From positions 186,001 through 250,000 of the forward strand of contig NZ_FNVD01000004.1 of NCBI RefSeq assembly GCF_900108275.1: a stretch of 64,000 nt of DNA, read 5' to 3'. Shown piece by piece: positions 1-8,284 of the stretch. Within the stretch, counting starts at the first letter, position 1. Each line of letters begins with the position of its first letter. The notes beneath the pieces were generated by a model, which did not search any database, was not told the origin of the DNA, and saw only the letters and a program-made list of their open reading frames with translations. The position numbers and the translations under genes are program-made. This DNA is from Jhaorihella thermophila. GTDB taxonomy: Bacteria; Pseudomonadota; Alphaproteobacteria; Rhodobacterales; Rhodobacteraceae.

Positions 1-4
1 GGTC

Positions 5-44
5 ATGAAACGAAACCCCCGCCGCATATCCTGCGACGGGGGAC
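5..44 (-). terminator. Intrinsic terminator of the petABC operon
   Basis: Read on the minus strand, an 11-bp stem with one G-U wobble (arms at 32-42 and 16-26, loop of 5) is followed by a T-rich stretch at 15-7. It lies about 25 bases after the cytochrome c1 stop codon, where the operon should end. Stem and tail are seen directly; termination is inferred. Confidence 0.75.
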
Positions 45-66
45 GATTTCCGGACAGAAAAATGGC

Positions 67-855
67 TCAGGCCTGTTTCTTGCCCTTGTGCGGCGCCCAC
101 AGGCGCTTGTTGGTCAGATACAGCAGAACCGTCAGCACGGTCAGCATCAGCACACCGACGAACCCGGCCTGCTTGCGCGCCATCATCTTCGGCTCGGCCG
201 CCCACATCAGAAAGGCCGCCACGTCCTGCGCCTCGTGATGCAACTCGTTCGAATGCCCGTCGGCGAACTCCACGTCCTCGCCCGCCAGCGGCGGCGCCAT
301 GGCGATCCAGCCGCCGGGAAAGGCGGTGTTCTCGTAGAAGATCGTGCCCGCTTCCTCTTTTTCCTTGCCGGTATAGCCGGTCAGGATCGAGGCGATGTAT
401 TCCGGCCCGCCCATACCGCGCACCAGCTGGTTGATCCCCAGCCCGTAGGGCCCGTGGAACCCCGCGCGCGCCTTGGCCATCAGGCTCAGGTCCGGCGCAT
501 TTTCATCGGCGGACTCGGGGAAATGGTCGTTGCTGGTCGCCTCGCGGTAGTCGCGCAGCTCTTCGTCCCAGACCTCGAAATTCTTGGCATAGGCGCGTAC
601 CTGCTCCTCGGGCAGCTGCGGCCCTCCTTCGTCGGCCAGGGTGCGGATCGGAACGTATTTCAGCCCGTGGCAGGACGAACAAATCTCGGTATAGATCTGC
701 AGACCCCGCTGCAGCTGGTTGCGGTCATAGGTGCCGAACGGCCCTTCGAACGAGAACGCGAAGTCCTCGACATGGCCCTCGCCGCCGGCCGCCAGGGACG
801 CGGCCGGAGCCAGCGCCAGAGCAAAGGCGGCACCGATTGCAAGTTTCTTGAACAT
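67..855 (-). CDS. petC: Cytochrome c1 of the bc1 complex
   Basis: This 262-residue protein is the c-type haem subunit of ubiquinol-cytochrome c reductase, which passes electrons from the Rieske protein to soluble or membrane cytochrome c. A cleavable signal peptide covers about residues 1-23. The haem site CSSCH is at residues 59-63, and the axial Met probably lies in the segment [10 protein letters not shown]. One C-terminal transmembrane helix ([16 protein letters not shown]) precedes a basic tail. It is the last gene of petA-petB-petC and starts 18 bases after cytochrome b. Length and order match fbcFBC of Rhodobacter. Confidence 0.97.
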   Translation of the reverse strand: MFKKLAIGAAFALALAPAASLAAGGEGHVEDFAFSFEGPFGTYDRNQLQRGLQIYTEICSSCHGLKYVPIRTLADEGGPQLPEEQVRAYAKNFEVWDEELRDYREATSNDHFPESADENAPDLSLMAKARAGFHGPYGLGINQLVRGMGGPEYIASILTGYTGKEKEEAGTIFYENTAFPGGWIAMAPPLAGEDVEFADGHSNELHHEAQDVAAFLMWAAEPKMMARKQAGFVGVLMLTVLTVLLYLTNKRLWAPHKGKKQA

Positions 856-873
856 CGTTTCCGGTCCCTTCTC

Positions 874-2202
874 TTATTCGGCGGGCGTTTCGGCCGCTTT
901 CTTGCCGTAATGGGCTTCAAAGTCTTCCTCGATCGTCGCCGGCATCGGACTCGGCTTCTCGATCACGCCGAGGATCGGCAGGATCACGAAGAAATACGCG
1001 AACCAGTAGGTCGCACCGATCAGCGCGAAGCTGGCATAGGGCTCTTCGGCCGGCATCGCGCCCAGCCACATCAGGACCAGGAAATCGATGACCAGAAGGT
1101 AGAACCACCATTTGAACATGGGCCGATACTTGCCCGAGCGCACCGAGGAAGTGTCAAGCCACGGCACCAGCGCCATCGCGATGATCGCGCCGAACATGGC
1201 CAGCACGCCAAAGAACTTGGCATCGATGATGCCGCCGGTGATGAAGCTGGCGAACTGCACCGCCCACACGTCCGAGGTAAACGCGCGCAAGATCGCGTAG
1301 AACGGCAGGAAATACCATTCCGGCACGATATGCGCAGGCGTCGCCAGCGGGTTGGCCTCGATGTAGTTGTCGGGGTGTCCCAGATAGTTCGGCATGAAGC
1401 CGACGATCGCCCAGAACACGATCAGAACCACACCCAGCGCGAACAGGTCCTTGATGACGAAATAGGGCCAGAACGGCAGCGTGTCCTTCTCGGCCTCTTC
1501 CTTCGACCCGCGGCGCACCTCGATCCCCGTCGGGTTGTTGTTGCCGGTGGTGTGGAAGGCCCAGATATGCACCGCCACCAGCGCCGCGATCACGAAGGGC
1601 AGCAGATAGTGCAGCGAGAAGAAGCGGTTCAGCGTGGCGTTGTCCACCGCCGGCCCGCCCAGAAGCCAGGTCTGGATCGGCTCGCCCACGAACGGGATCG
1701 CGCCGAAGAGGCCGGTGATCACGGTGGCGCCCCAGAACGACATCTGACCCCAGGGCAGAACATAGCCCATGAAGGCGGTGCCCATCATGCACAGATAGAT
1801 CAGCATGCCGATGATCCAGGTCACTTCGCGCGGCGACTTGTAGGAGCCGTAGAACAGCCCGCGGAAGATGTGGACATAGACGGCAAAGAAGAACAGCGAG
1901 GCGCCATTGGCGTGCAGATAGCGCAACATGTGACCGCCACGCACGTCGCGCATGATGTGCTCGACGCTGGCAAAGGCCAGGTCCACATGCGGCGTGTAGT
2001 GCATCACCAGAATGATCCCGGTGACGATCTGCAGCACCAGGCAGAAGGCCAGAACGATGCCGAAGATCCACCACCAGTTCAGGTTCTTCGGCGTGGGGAT
2101 CATCAGCGTGTCATAGGCAAGCGCCACGATCGGCAGGCGCTCGTGAAGCCATTTCTCAAAGCCCGACTTGGGCTCGTAATGGTCGTGCGGGATACCGGAC
2201 AT
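874..2202 (-). CDS. petB: Cytochrome b of the bc1 complex
   Basis: This 442-residue multi-spanning membrane protein carries the two b haems and the Qo and Qi quinone sites of complex III. Typical landmarks are present: HANGASLFF in the haem-ligating helix region, the paired-His helix ending [18 protein letters not shown], and [14 protein letters not shown], which contains the PEWY motif of the Qo site. It starts 12 bases after the Rieske stop codon, so the three subunits should be co-transcribed. The length is normal for alphaproteobacteria. Confidence 0.98.
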   Translation of the reverse strand: MSGIPHDHYEPKSGFEKWLHERLPIVALAYDTLMIPTPKNLNWWWIFGIVLAFCLVLQIVTGIILVMHYTPHVDLAFASVEHIMRDVRGGHMLRYLHANGASLFFFAVYVHIFRGLFYGSYKSPREVTWIIGMLIYLCMMGTAFMGYVLPWGQMSFWGATVITGLFGAIPFVGEPIQTWLLGGPAVDNATLNRFFSLHYLLPFVIAALVAVHIWAFHTTGNNNPTGIEVRRGSKEEAEKDTLPFWPYFVIKDLFALGVVLIVFWAIVGFMPNYLGHPDNYIEANPLATPAHIVPEWYFLPFYAILRAFTSDVWAVQFASFITGGIIDAKFFGVLAMFGAIIAMALVPWLDTSSVRSGKYRPMFKWWFYLLVIDFLVLMWLGAMPAEEPYASFALIGATYWFAYFFVILPILGVIEKPSPMPATIEEDFEAHYGKKAAETPAE

Positions 2203-2214
2203 TCTCGAGTCTCC

Positions 2215-2778
2215 TCAGCCGAGCTTGATGGTGTTTTCGTCGACGAACTGGGCCACCGGCACGTCCAGGTTGCGCGGCGCAGGTCCCTTGCGGATCCGGC
2301 CCGACGTATCGTAATGCGACCCGTGGCAGGGGCAGAACCAGCCGCCGAATTCGCCGGCGCCGTCGCCCAGCGGCACGCAGCCCAGATGCGTGCAGACGCC
2401 GACCATCACCAGCCATTCGCCGGCCTCGTCCAGAGCGCGGTTCTCATCGGTCGCGGGCGCATCAGGCGGCAGGTTTGCGTTCTCGGCCTTGGGGTCCACC
2501 AGCTCCTCGACCTTGACGGACCGCGCCGCTTCGATCTCTTCGGGGGTGCGGCGGCGGATGAACACCGGCTTGCCGCGCCATTTCACGGTCAGCTGAGTGC
2601 CCGGCTCGACGCCGCTGATGTCGACAAAGATCGACGACAGCGCCTGAACGTCCGCCGAGGGGTTCATCTGATCGATCAGCGGCCAGACGGCTGCCGCCGT
2701 GGTCACGACACCGGCGCCAGCAGTGGCGTAATAGAGGAAGTCCCTCCGGGTGCCTTCGTGATCTTCTGCGTGGGACAC
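2215..2778 (-). CDS. petA: Rieske iron-sulfur subunit of the bc1 complex
   Basis: This 187-residue subunit carries the [2Fe-2S] cluster that accepts an electron from ubiquinol. The two cluster-binding boxes are CTHLGC (129-134) and CPCHGS (149-154). The N terminus has a twin-arginine-like motif (TRRDFL, residues 10-15) followed by a single hydrophobic anchor, as usual for Rieske proteins exported by Tat. The start codon is GTG, with a purine-rich GGAG about 8 bases upstream. It is the first gene of petABC, so the promoter should lie within 2779-2986, where I saw no convincing box. Confidence 0.97.
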   Translation of the reverse strand: MSHAEDHEGTRRDFLYYATAGAGVVTTAAAVWPLIDQMNPSADVQALSSIFVDISGVEPGTQLTVKWRGKPVFIRRRTPEEIEAARSVKVEELVDPKAENANLPPDAPATDENRALDEAGEWLVMVGVCTHLGCVPLGDGAGEFGGWFCPCHGSHYDTSGRIRKGPAPRNLDVPVAQFVDENTIKLG

Positions 2779-2986
2779 GAGTTTTTCTCCGTTTCCAGCG
2801 CCCGTGGCGGGCTGACATGCGAATGCGCCGCGCGCGGCGCGGCAGCTTCAGGGCGGGTATCTAGCGGGGCGTTCGGCCTTCGTCCAGCGGTCATTCGCGC
2901 GCAGGGGGTTGCAAAATGCCGCGCTTGTGCCTAAGAGGCCACACACATACACGATTTGGAATATGTTTTCGGGACTTTTGTCACCG

Positions 2987-3595
2987 TCAGCCGTCCGCGG
3001 GCCGGGTGTCCACCATTGCGGGCCGCGATTCGAATGCCTCGAACCAGCCGGCCAGCGCGTCATTTCCCTGCCGCCAGTTCCGGTCGCCATGGCGGAAATC
3101 CAGATAGCCAAGCGCGCAACCGACCGCAATCTGCCCCGCATCCACCGGCCCGGCCAGATGATCCATCCACCTGTCGTTGACGTGGCGCACCGCGGTGATC
3201 GCCTTGTTCCACTGCGCCTCGATCCAGTCCGGCGACTGCTGCGCCTCTGGCCTCAGGCGGCGCTCATAGACGCACAGCACCGCCGCCTCCATGATCCCGT
3301 CCCCGGTCGCCTCCAGCGTCAGAACGTCCCAGAGCCTCTCCTCGGGATACAGGCCCGCCCCCGCCCGCGCATCCAGAAACCGCGTGATCACCCGGCTGTC
3401 ATACAACGGCCGGCCGTCGTCGCGAATCAGCGCCGGGATCTTGCCCAGCGGGTTCGCCGCCCGGACCTCGTCCGCCGTGTTCAGCGCGGAGGTCGCCACC
3501 GGCACCTCCTCCACGGCATCCGCCAGCCCCGCCTCGCGCAGGACGACGCGTACCTTGCGCACGAAGGGCGATGCGGGAGACGAGACAAGTTTCAT
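2987..3595 (-). CDS. Glutathione S-transferase family protein
   Basis: A 202-residue soluble protein with the two-domain GST layout: an N-terminal thioredoxin-like part beginning MKLVSSPASPFVRKVRVVL, and an all-helical C-terminal part. The S-P-F motif near residue 10 replaces a Tyr/Ser/Cys catalytic position and resembles bacterial YibF/beta-type GSTs. GKIPALI and YDSRVITRFLD correspond to the glutathione-binding loop and the start of the helical domain. The substrate cannot be told. It stands alone, between petA and the thiamine operon, and a 3'-end repeat lies upstream. Confidence 0.88.
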   Translation of the reverse strand: MKLVSSPASPFVRKVRVVLREAGLADAVEEVPVATSALNTADEVRAANPLGKIPALIRDDGRPLYDSRVITRFLDARAGAGLYPEERLWDVLTLEATGDGIMEAAVLCVYERRLRPEAQQSPDWIEAQWNKAITAVRHVNDRWMDHLAGPVDAGQIAVGCALGYLDFRHGDRNWRQGNDALAGWFEAFESRPAMVDTRPADG

Positions 3596-3669
3596 CGGCC
3601 AGCTTCCGTTTCCAATCGGTTCCGGGACGGCTTACCCGACCGGTGCCACACCACAACCCCCAGCCCCCT

Positions 3670-3734
3670 GCTTCTTTCTGGTCCGAAATACCCCGGGGGT
3701 GAGGCCCGCCAGGGCCGAGGGGGCAGCGCCCCCT
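3670..3734 (-). repeat. Rhodobacterales 3'-end repeat, copy 1
   Basis: On the plus strand it begins CTTCTTTCTGGTCCGAAATA, continues with CCCCGGGGG, and ends with the hairpin GGGGGCAGCGCCCCC. On the minus strand this puts the hairpin first after the PaiB-like gene, which stops at 3767. The same layout recurs at 7774-7840, 51081-51170 and 59937-59990, each time downstream of a minus-strand gene. Role in transcript ending or stability is inferred. Confidence 0.75.
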
Positions 3735-3766
3735 TGGTTCCGCGCCGAAAGTCACGCCCTCCGCGG

Positions 3767-4375
3767 TCACACGCCGCGCATCAGCGCCGCCAGGGCCGCA
3801 ACCTCGAAACCGATTCCCGATGCCTCAATCCCTTCCGCCGCACCCAGACGCGCGCCTTCGGGCTTGTTCTGCGCCAGTTTCCAGGTGCCCTCCACCGCCT
3901 CGACCGTGAAACGGAACCGCGCCACCATCCGCATCATCCGCGCCAACGCGTCTGGCTCCATCTTCTCCATCCGCCAGGCCGGCTTCGGTGCCAGCCGCGC
4001 CTCGAAGGCTTCAGACAGCCGTTCCAGCACCCCGCGCAACTCGGCATCCGCCAACCGCTCCAGCCGCCCGGTCAGATGCACCGCCACATAATTCCACGTC
4101 GGAACCTGATCCGCCGTCCCGTACCAGTCCGGCGAAACATAGCCGTCCGGCCCGCTTACCGCGATCCGCGCCGCCACAGGCCCGGACAGCGCCCGCGCGA
4201 TCGGGTTCGACCGCATCAGGTGCAACTCGGCCACCCGCCCCTCCAGCACGAAGGGCACATGCGCCAGCATCGGCGCACCCTCGGCCGACACCGCCAGCAC
4301 GCCAAAGCCGCGCTCGGCGGCAAAGGCAAGGTTCTCCGCGTCGTCGCGGTCATGGAAAACGGGATTCGGGTGCAT
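3767..4375 (-). CDS. PaiB-like FMN-binding regulator family protein
   Basis: A 202-residue protein of the PaiB / FMN-binding negative transcriptional regulator family, with a split-barrel pyridoxamine-phosphate-oxidase-like fold. Typical family segments are FGVLAVSAEGAP near the N terminus, GYVSPDWYGTADQVPTWNYV in the middle, and WKLAQNKPEGARLG near the C terminus. The start at 4375 was chosen because the longer upstream reading frame lies inside thiQ. It begins 17 bases after the thiQ stop codon, so it is probably the last gene of the thiamine operon. DNA binding by this family is poorly supported; a flavin-dependent enzyme role is equally possible. Confidence 0.85.
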   Translation of the reverse strand: MHPNPVFHDRDDAENLAFAAERGFGVLAVSAEGAPMLAHVPFVLEGRVAELHLMRSNPIARALSGPVAARIAVSGPDGYVSPDWYGTADQVPTWNYVAVHLTGRLERLADAELRGVLERLSEAFEARLAPKPAWRMEKMEPDALARMMRMVARFRFTVEAVEGTWKLAQNKPEGARLGAAEGIEASGIGFEVAALAALMRGV

Positions 4376-4392
4376 CGGGCCGGCTCCGTCGG

Positions 4393-5091
4393 TCAGGCTG
4401 TTCCCAGATAGTCTTGCAGCACCGGCGGTGGCGCGTCCAGCAGCGCCGTCGTCTCTTGTGGCGGATGCGCGCGTCCCTCGGCCACCAGCACCACCTGATC
4501 CGCGATCCGCCGCGCATCGCCCGGATCGTGGCTCACCATCATCAGCGTCGCCCCGGTCTCCGCCACCAGCCCCGCGACCAGATCCAGCATCTCCGCCTTC
4601 AGCGCCGGCCCCAGCGCGGCAAAGGGCTCGTCCAACAGCACCAAGGGCCGCCCCTGCACCAATACCCGCGCCAGCGCCGCCCGACTCTGCTGCCCGCCCG
4701 ACAGCTCTGCGGGCTTGCGCACCTCCAGCCCCGCCAGCCCGACGCGCGCAATCGCCCGCGCCACCCGCGCCCGCTGATCGGCATCCAGTTTCAGATCGGG
4801 CCGAATCCCCAGCCCCACGTTCTGTGCCACTGTCAGGTGCGGAAACAGGTTGCCGTCCTGAAACAGCATCGCCACCGGCCGCCGGCCCGGCGGTTCGGCG
4901 GTGATGTCGCGCCCGTCCCAAAGGATCCGCCCGCGCTCCACGGCCAGAAACCCGGCGATCCCCTCGATCAGCGTGGTCTTGCCCGCGCCCGAAGGCCCGA
5001 TCACCGCCACCTTGGCGCCATCGGCCACCTCGAAATCCGCAGTCACGGCAAATGCCCCGTTGCGGATCACCACGCCCTCAAGCTTCAGCAT
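4393..5091 (-). CDS. thiQ: Thiamine ABC transporter ATP-binding protein
   Basis: A 232-residue ABC ATPase powering thiamine or thiamine-pyrophosphate import. Walker A is GPSGAGKTTL, the signature is LSGGQQSRAALARVL, Walker B is LVLLDEPF, and the H-loop is SHD. The start overlaps the end of thiP by 14 bases, indicating translational coupling. Assignment to thiamine rests on the thiB-thiP-thiQ order and the TPP riboswitch upstream; the ATPase alone could not tell. Confidence 0.93.
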   Translation of the reverse strand: MLKLEGVVIRNGAFAVTADFEVADGAKVAVIGPSGAGKTTLIEGIAGFLAVERGRILWDGRDITAEPPGRRPVAMLFQDGNLFPHLTVAQNVGLGIRPDLKLDADQRARVARAIARVGLAGLEVRKPAELSGGQQSRAALARVLVQGRPLVLLDEPFAALGPALKAEMLDLVAGLVAETGATLMMVSHDPGDARRIADQVVLVAEGRAHPPQETTALLDAPPPVLQDYLGTA

Positions 5092-6634
5092 GCCAGCGCC
5101 CTCCCCGATCCAGCGCCCAGAACGCGCCCATCGACAGCGCCAGCAACAGCAGCGCCGCTCCGGCCGCCGCCTCCATCCGATAGGATCCCATCAGCCGGTA
5201 GATCTGCAAGGGCAGCGTGGCGTGTTCGGGGTCGGCAAACAGCGCGATCACGCCCAGATCCCCCATCGACAGCGCCGCCCCCAGCCCCGCGGCAAACCCG
5301 ATCTGCGCGCGCATCCGAGGCAACAGCACGATCCGCGCAAAGTTCCAGCCGCGCAGGTCCAGCGACGCACCCAGCCGCCCGTATCGCTCCACCACCTGCA
5401 CCGCACGCGGCACGAGGATCCGCAGCGCAAAGGGCAGCGCCATCACCGCATTCACCAGCGCCGTCACCGGCAAGGCCAGCGCGAACGGATCCGCCACCGG
5501 GTTGATGACGATGAACAGGCCCGTGCCGATCACCAGCGGCGATGCCGCCAGCCCCAACAGGCCGGCGATCTCCATGCCGGCGCGCCGCCCCACGGCAACC
5601 GCCGCGGCCATCGGCAGCGCCAGAACCAGCAACAGGCCGGTGCTGATCGCCGCGACGAGAACCGAGATCAACGCCGCCAACCACACCACGCCCGGCAGGT
5701 CCACCACGCCTGCCGCCCCCCGCAGAACCACCGCCGCCAGCGGCAACAACAGAAACAGCGCGGCCAGCCCGATCAATCCGGTATCCCATACGCGCGCCCC
5801 GCGTCCGGTTGCATCCCAGCGCCGAATCGGCCGATCCAGACCGCCGCCGGGGCTGTCGCGCCGCGCCGCGCGCACCGCCACCAGCGCCGCCGCACAGGTC
5901 AGAACGATCTGGATCACCGACAGCATCGCCGCCCGGCCAAGGTCGAAGTCGAACCGAAAGGCCTGGTAGATCGCCAGTTCCACCGTGGTCGCCTTGGGCC
6001 CCCCGCCGAGCGTAAGCGCCACCGCAAAGCTGGTCAGACAGATGGCAAAGATCACCGCCAGCGCCCCCGGCGCCACCCGCGCCAGCATCGGGTATTCCAA
6101 CAGCCGCCGCACCTCGCGCGGGCCGGCGCCCAGCTGGGCGGCCAGCCGGAACCGCTCGGCCGGGATCTCCTGCCAGCCCTGCAGGATCAGCCGCACCGCC
6201 AGCGGCAGGTTGAAGAACACATGCGCCAGCACCACGCCATGCAGCCCGTAGATCTGCAACGGCGGCAACCCGGCCCAGCCCAGCAGATGACTGACCCAAC
6301 CGCCTCGGCCGAACACCGTCAACAGCCCCAGCACCGCGACGATCACCGGCAGGATGAAGGGTGCGCCCATCAGAGCGATCAGCCAGCGCCGCCCCGGAAA
6401 CCGCCGCCGGGCAAGCGCGCGCGCCACCGGCACCGCCAGCGTCACGCTGACCCCAGCCGACAGAGCCGCCTGCAGAACCGTGAACCGCACTGCGGCCCAG
6501 TCCGCCGGCCCCAGCCCGGCCCCCGCTTCGGCCCGCAGGAAAACGGCCAGCAACGCACCGAGGATCAGCGCCGCGACGACGGCCGCCGCGCCAATCCCGA
6601 CAGCCGCGCCTACCGGCTCAGCGCGTCGCGCCAT
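5078..6634 (-). CDS. thiP: Thiamine ABC transporter permease
   Basis: A 518-residue membrane protein made of two tandem binding-protein-dependent permease domains, as in ThiP. Each half carries several hydrophobic helices and an EAA-like loop (for example LQGWQEIPAERFRLAAQLGA in the first half). The start overlaps the end of thiB by 25 bases, and its own end overlaps thiQ. There is no hairpin between binding protein and permease here, unlike the other transporter operons in the window. Confidence 0.93.
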   Translation of the reverse strand: MARRAEPVGAAVGIGAAAVVAALILGALLAVFLRAEAGAGLGPADWAAVRFTVLQAALSAGVSVTLAVPVARALARRRFPGRRWLIALMGAPFILPVIVAVLGLLTVFGRGGWVSHLLGWAGLPPLQIYGLHGVVLAHVFFNLPLAVRLILQGWQEIPAERFRLAAQLGAGPREVRRLLEYPMLARVAPGALAVIFAICLTSFAVALTLGGGPKATTVELAIYQAFRFDFDLGRAAMLSVIQIVLTCAAALVAVRAARRDSPGGGLDRPIRRWDATGRGARVWDTGLIGLAALFLLLPLAAVVLRGAAGVVDLPGVVWLAALISVLVAAISTGLLLVLALPMAAAVAVGRRAGMEIAGLLGLAASPLVIGTGLFIVINPVADPFALALPVTALVNAVMALPFALRILVPRAVQVVERYGRLGASLDLRGWNFARIVLLPRMRAQIGFAAGLGAALSMGDLGVIALFADPEHATLPLQIYRLMGSYRMEAAAGAALLLLALSMGAFWALDRGGRWHAEA

Positions 6635-7590
6635 TCCGCCAGCGCCGCATCCCGCATCGATGCCGCCTCATCCTCTGGCAACAGCAGCGACTTCGCCGGC
6701 TTGACCAACGTCTCGAAGCCCTCGGGCAGGCCATCCTTCGGCGTGACGGCCGGGTACATCCAGTTCGTGGTCGGAATGACCGACTGGAAAGCGTCCGATA
6801 CCACGAACTGCAGGAACCGGTCGGCCAGCTCCGGCTGATCCGTGCCCGCCAGCTTGCCCGCGACCTCCACCTGCATGTAGTGACCCTCGTCGAATGCCGC
6901 CGCCGCCTTGCTGGAATCGTTTTCCGCGATCAGGTGATAGGCCGGCGATGTCGTATAGCTCAGCACCATGTCCGCCTCGCCATCCAGAAACAGACCATAG
7001 GCCTCGGACCAGCCCTTGGTCACCGTAACGATGTTGTCCGCAAGCCCCTCCCAGATCTCGCCGGCCTGATCCTTATAGGCCGCCTTGACCCACATGAGCA
7101 GCCCAAGCCCCGGAGTCGACGACCGCGGATCTTGGATCACGATCTTCAGATCGCTGTCGGCGAGTTCCCGGAAATTCGCAGGCGCAGGCTTGCCCGCGTT
7201 GTGGACAAAGGCGAAATACCCCCAGTCATAGGGGACGAAGGTGTCATCCTCCCACCGGATCGGCAGGTCGTATTCGGCTTCCACCCCATGCGGCTCAAAC
7301 AGCCCCGTGGCACGCGCCGCGGCGGTCAGGTTCGTGTCCAGCCCCAGCACCACGTCCGCCTCCGTCCGCGCGCCCTCCAGCCGAACCCGCGCCAGAAGCG
7401 CCGCGCCATCGCCCGCGCCCACCAGCTTCAGATCGCAGCCGCAAACGGCCTCGAACGCCTTCTCGACCGCGGGCCCCGGCCCCCAGTCGGATACGAAACT
7501 GTCATAGGTATAGACGGTCAGCACGGGCTTCTCGGCAGCCACGGCCGCCCCCGCCGCCATCACTCCCGCTGCAAATGCAAGATACTTCAT
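6610..7590 (-). CDS. thiB: Thiamine-binding periplasmic protein
   Basis: A 326-residue solute-binding protein with an N-terminal signal peptide (about residues 1-19, ending AAVAA). The beginning of the mature protein, LTVYTYDSFVSDWGPGPAVE, is typical of ThiB, as are SSTPGLGLLMWV and SYTTSPAYHL. It captures thiamine or its phosphates in the periplasm and delivers them to ThiPQ. It is first in the operon and is preceded by a TPP riboswitch whose aptamer ends about 50 bases before the start codon. Confidence 0.95.
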   Translation of the reverse strand: MKYLAFAAGVMAAGAAVAAEKPVLTVYTYDSFVSDWGPGPAVEKAFEAVCGCDLKLVGAGDGAALLARVRLEGARTEADVVLGLDTNLTAAARATGLFEPHGVEAEYDLPIRWEDDTFVPYDWGYFAFVHNAGKPAPANFRELADSDLKIVIQDPRSSTPGLGLLMWVKAAYKDQAGEIWEGLADNIVTVTKGWSEAYGLFLDGEADMVLSYTTSPAYHLIAENDSSKAAAAFDEGHYMQVEVAGKLAGTDQPELADRFLQFVVSDAFQSVIPTTNWMYPAVTPKDGLPEGFETLVKPAKSLLLPEDEAASMRDAALAEWRDALSR

Positions 7591-7642
7591 GGCACCCTCC
7601 TGTGCGGCGACAGGGCAAGGGGAACGGGGATGTCCATTTCCT

Positions 7643-7722
7643 TCCCTCCGCCGGTATTAGCCGGTTCAGGTTCAACGGGTTCGCGTCGCGTCTCAGCCCT
7701 GTCAACGCAGGGCACCCCGAGG
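7643..7722 (-). promoter_or_regulatory. TPP riboswitch (THI box)
   Basis: On the minus strand the leader contains the conserved TPP-aptamer elements in order: CGGGGTGCCC, a GGGCTGAGA segment (CTGAGA at 7696-7691), ACCCGTTGAACCTGA (7680-7666), and a CCGG..TAATACCGG closing helix followed by GGAGGGA. It lies directly upstream of thiB. In this family high TPP represses the downstream genes. The GGAGGGA-like tail may connect the aptamer to the expression platform, but the mechanism cannot be read with certainty. Confidence 0.93.
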
Positions 7723-7773
7723 TGGCGCGGAAACTAAGCCGCGCCGGCCCCGAAAGCAACCCGCAATCCGCCG

Positions 7774-7840
7774 CTTCTTTCTGGTCGGAAATACCCCGGG
7801 GGAGTCCGCCCGGCACGGGCGGACGGGGGCAGCGCCCCCT
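7774..7840 (-). repeat. Rhodobacterales 3'-end repeat, copy 2
   Basis: Plus-strand order is CTTCTTTCTGGTCGGAAATA, CCCCGGGGG, an internal GTCCGCCCG..CGGGCGGAC stem, and the hairpin GGGGGCAGCGCCCCC. It lies 10 bases downstream of the uspA stop codon on the minus strand, in the same orientation relative to the gene as the other three copies. Confidence 0.78.
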
Positions 7841-7849
7841 TCTCGCCCA

Positions 7850-8284
7850 TCACCTCACCACATAGACCGAGCAACTCGCATGCCGCGCGATTCGCGCCGC
7901 ATTCGACCCCAAAAGATAGTCGCGCAGCTCCGGGTTGTGCGCCCCCACCACGATCAGGTCACTGCCGGCCTCCTCGGCCACGCGCAACACCTCGCGATAG
8001 ACCTTGCCCACCGCCACCTCGTGCCGCACCCTGGCGTTTTCCTCCGCCCCCAGCACCTCGGCCACATGCGCGACCAGCCGTTCCCGGGCCGCCTCCCGCG
8101 CCTCGTCCTGATAGCCCTCGGGGAAGAACGACGACACCTCGCCCACGCCGAAACTGGGCACCACCGTCATCACGTCCAGCTGCGCCCCGTGATGCCGCGC
8201 AAGATCCGCCGCCACCAGCAGGGGGCGGTCGTCGATTTCAGGCTGGCTCAGGTCCAGCGCGCACAGGATGGACCGGATCGTCAT
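7850..8284 (-). CDS. Universal stress protein (UspA family)
   Basis: A 144-residue single-domain UspA protein. It begins IRSILCALDLSQ, with the D of the nucleotide-binding fold, and ends with the ATP-binding signature region SDLIVVGAHNPELRDYLLGS, followed by HASCSVYVVR. The start at 8284 was preferred over 8329 because it gives an ATGA overlap with the TRAP permease stop codon. UspA proteins linked to TRAP permeases (TeaD with TeaABC in Halomonas) bind ATP and modulate transport. A similar role is inferred here. Confidence 0.92.
   Translation of the reverse strand: MTIRSILCALDLSQPEIDDRPLLVAADLARHHGAQLDVMTVVPSFGVGEVSSFFPEGYQDEAREAARERLVAHVAEVLGAEENARVRHEVAVGKVYREVLRVAEEAGSDLIVVGAHNPELRDYLLGSNAARIARHASCSVYVVR

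Noticed and set aside
88-2934. 948-codon open frame on the plus strand opposite petABC
   Set aside because: It is antisense to three strongly supported genes; the translation is rich in Arg, His, Gln and Asp with no motif. It is a stop-poor shadow caused by high GC.
4376-4921. Extension of the PaiB-like frame upstream into thiQ
   Set aside because: It overlaps thiQ in another frame and is Gly/Arg/Ala low-complexity; the ATG at 4375 gives the family length.
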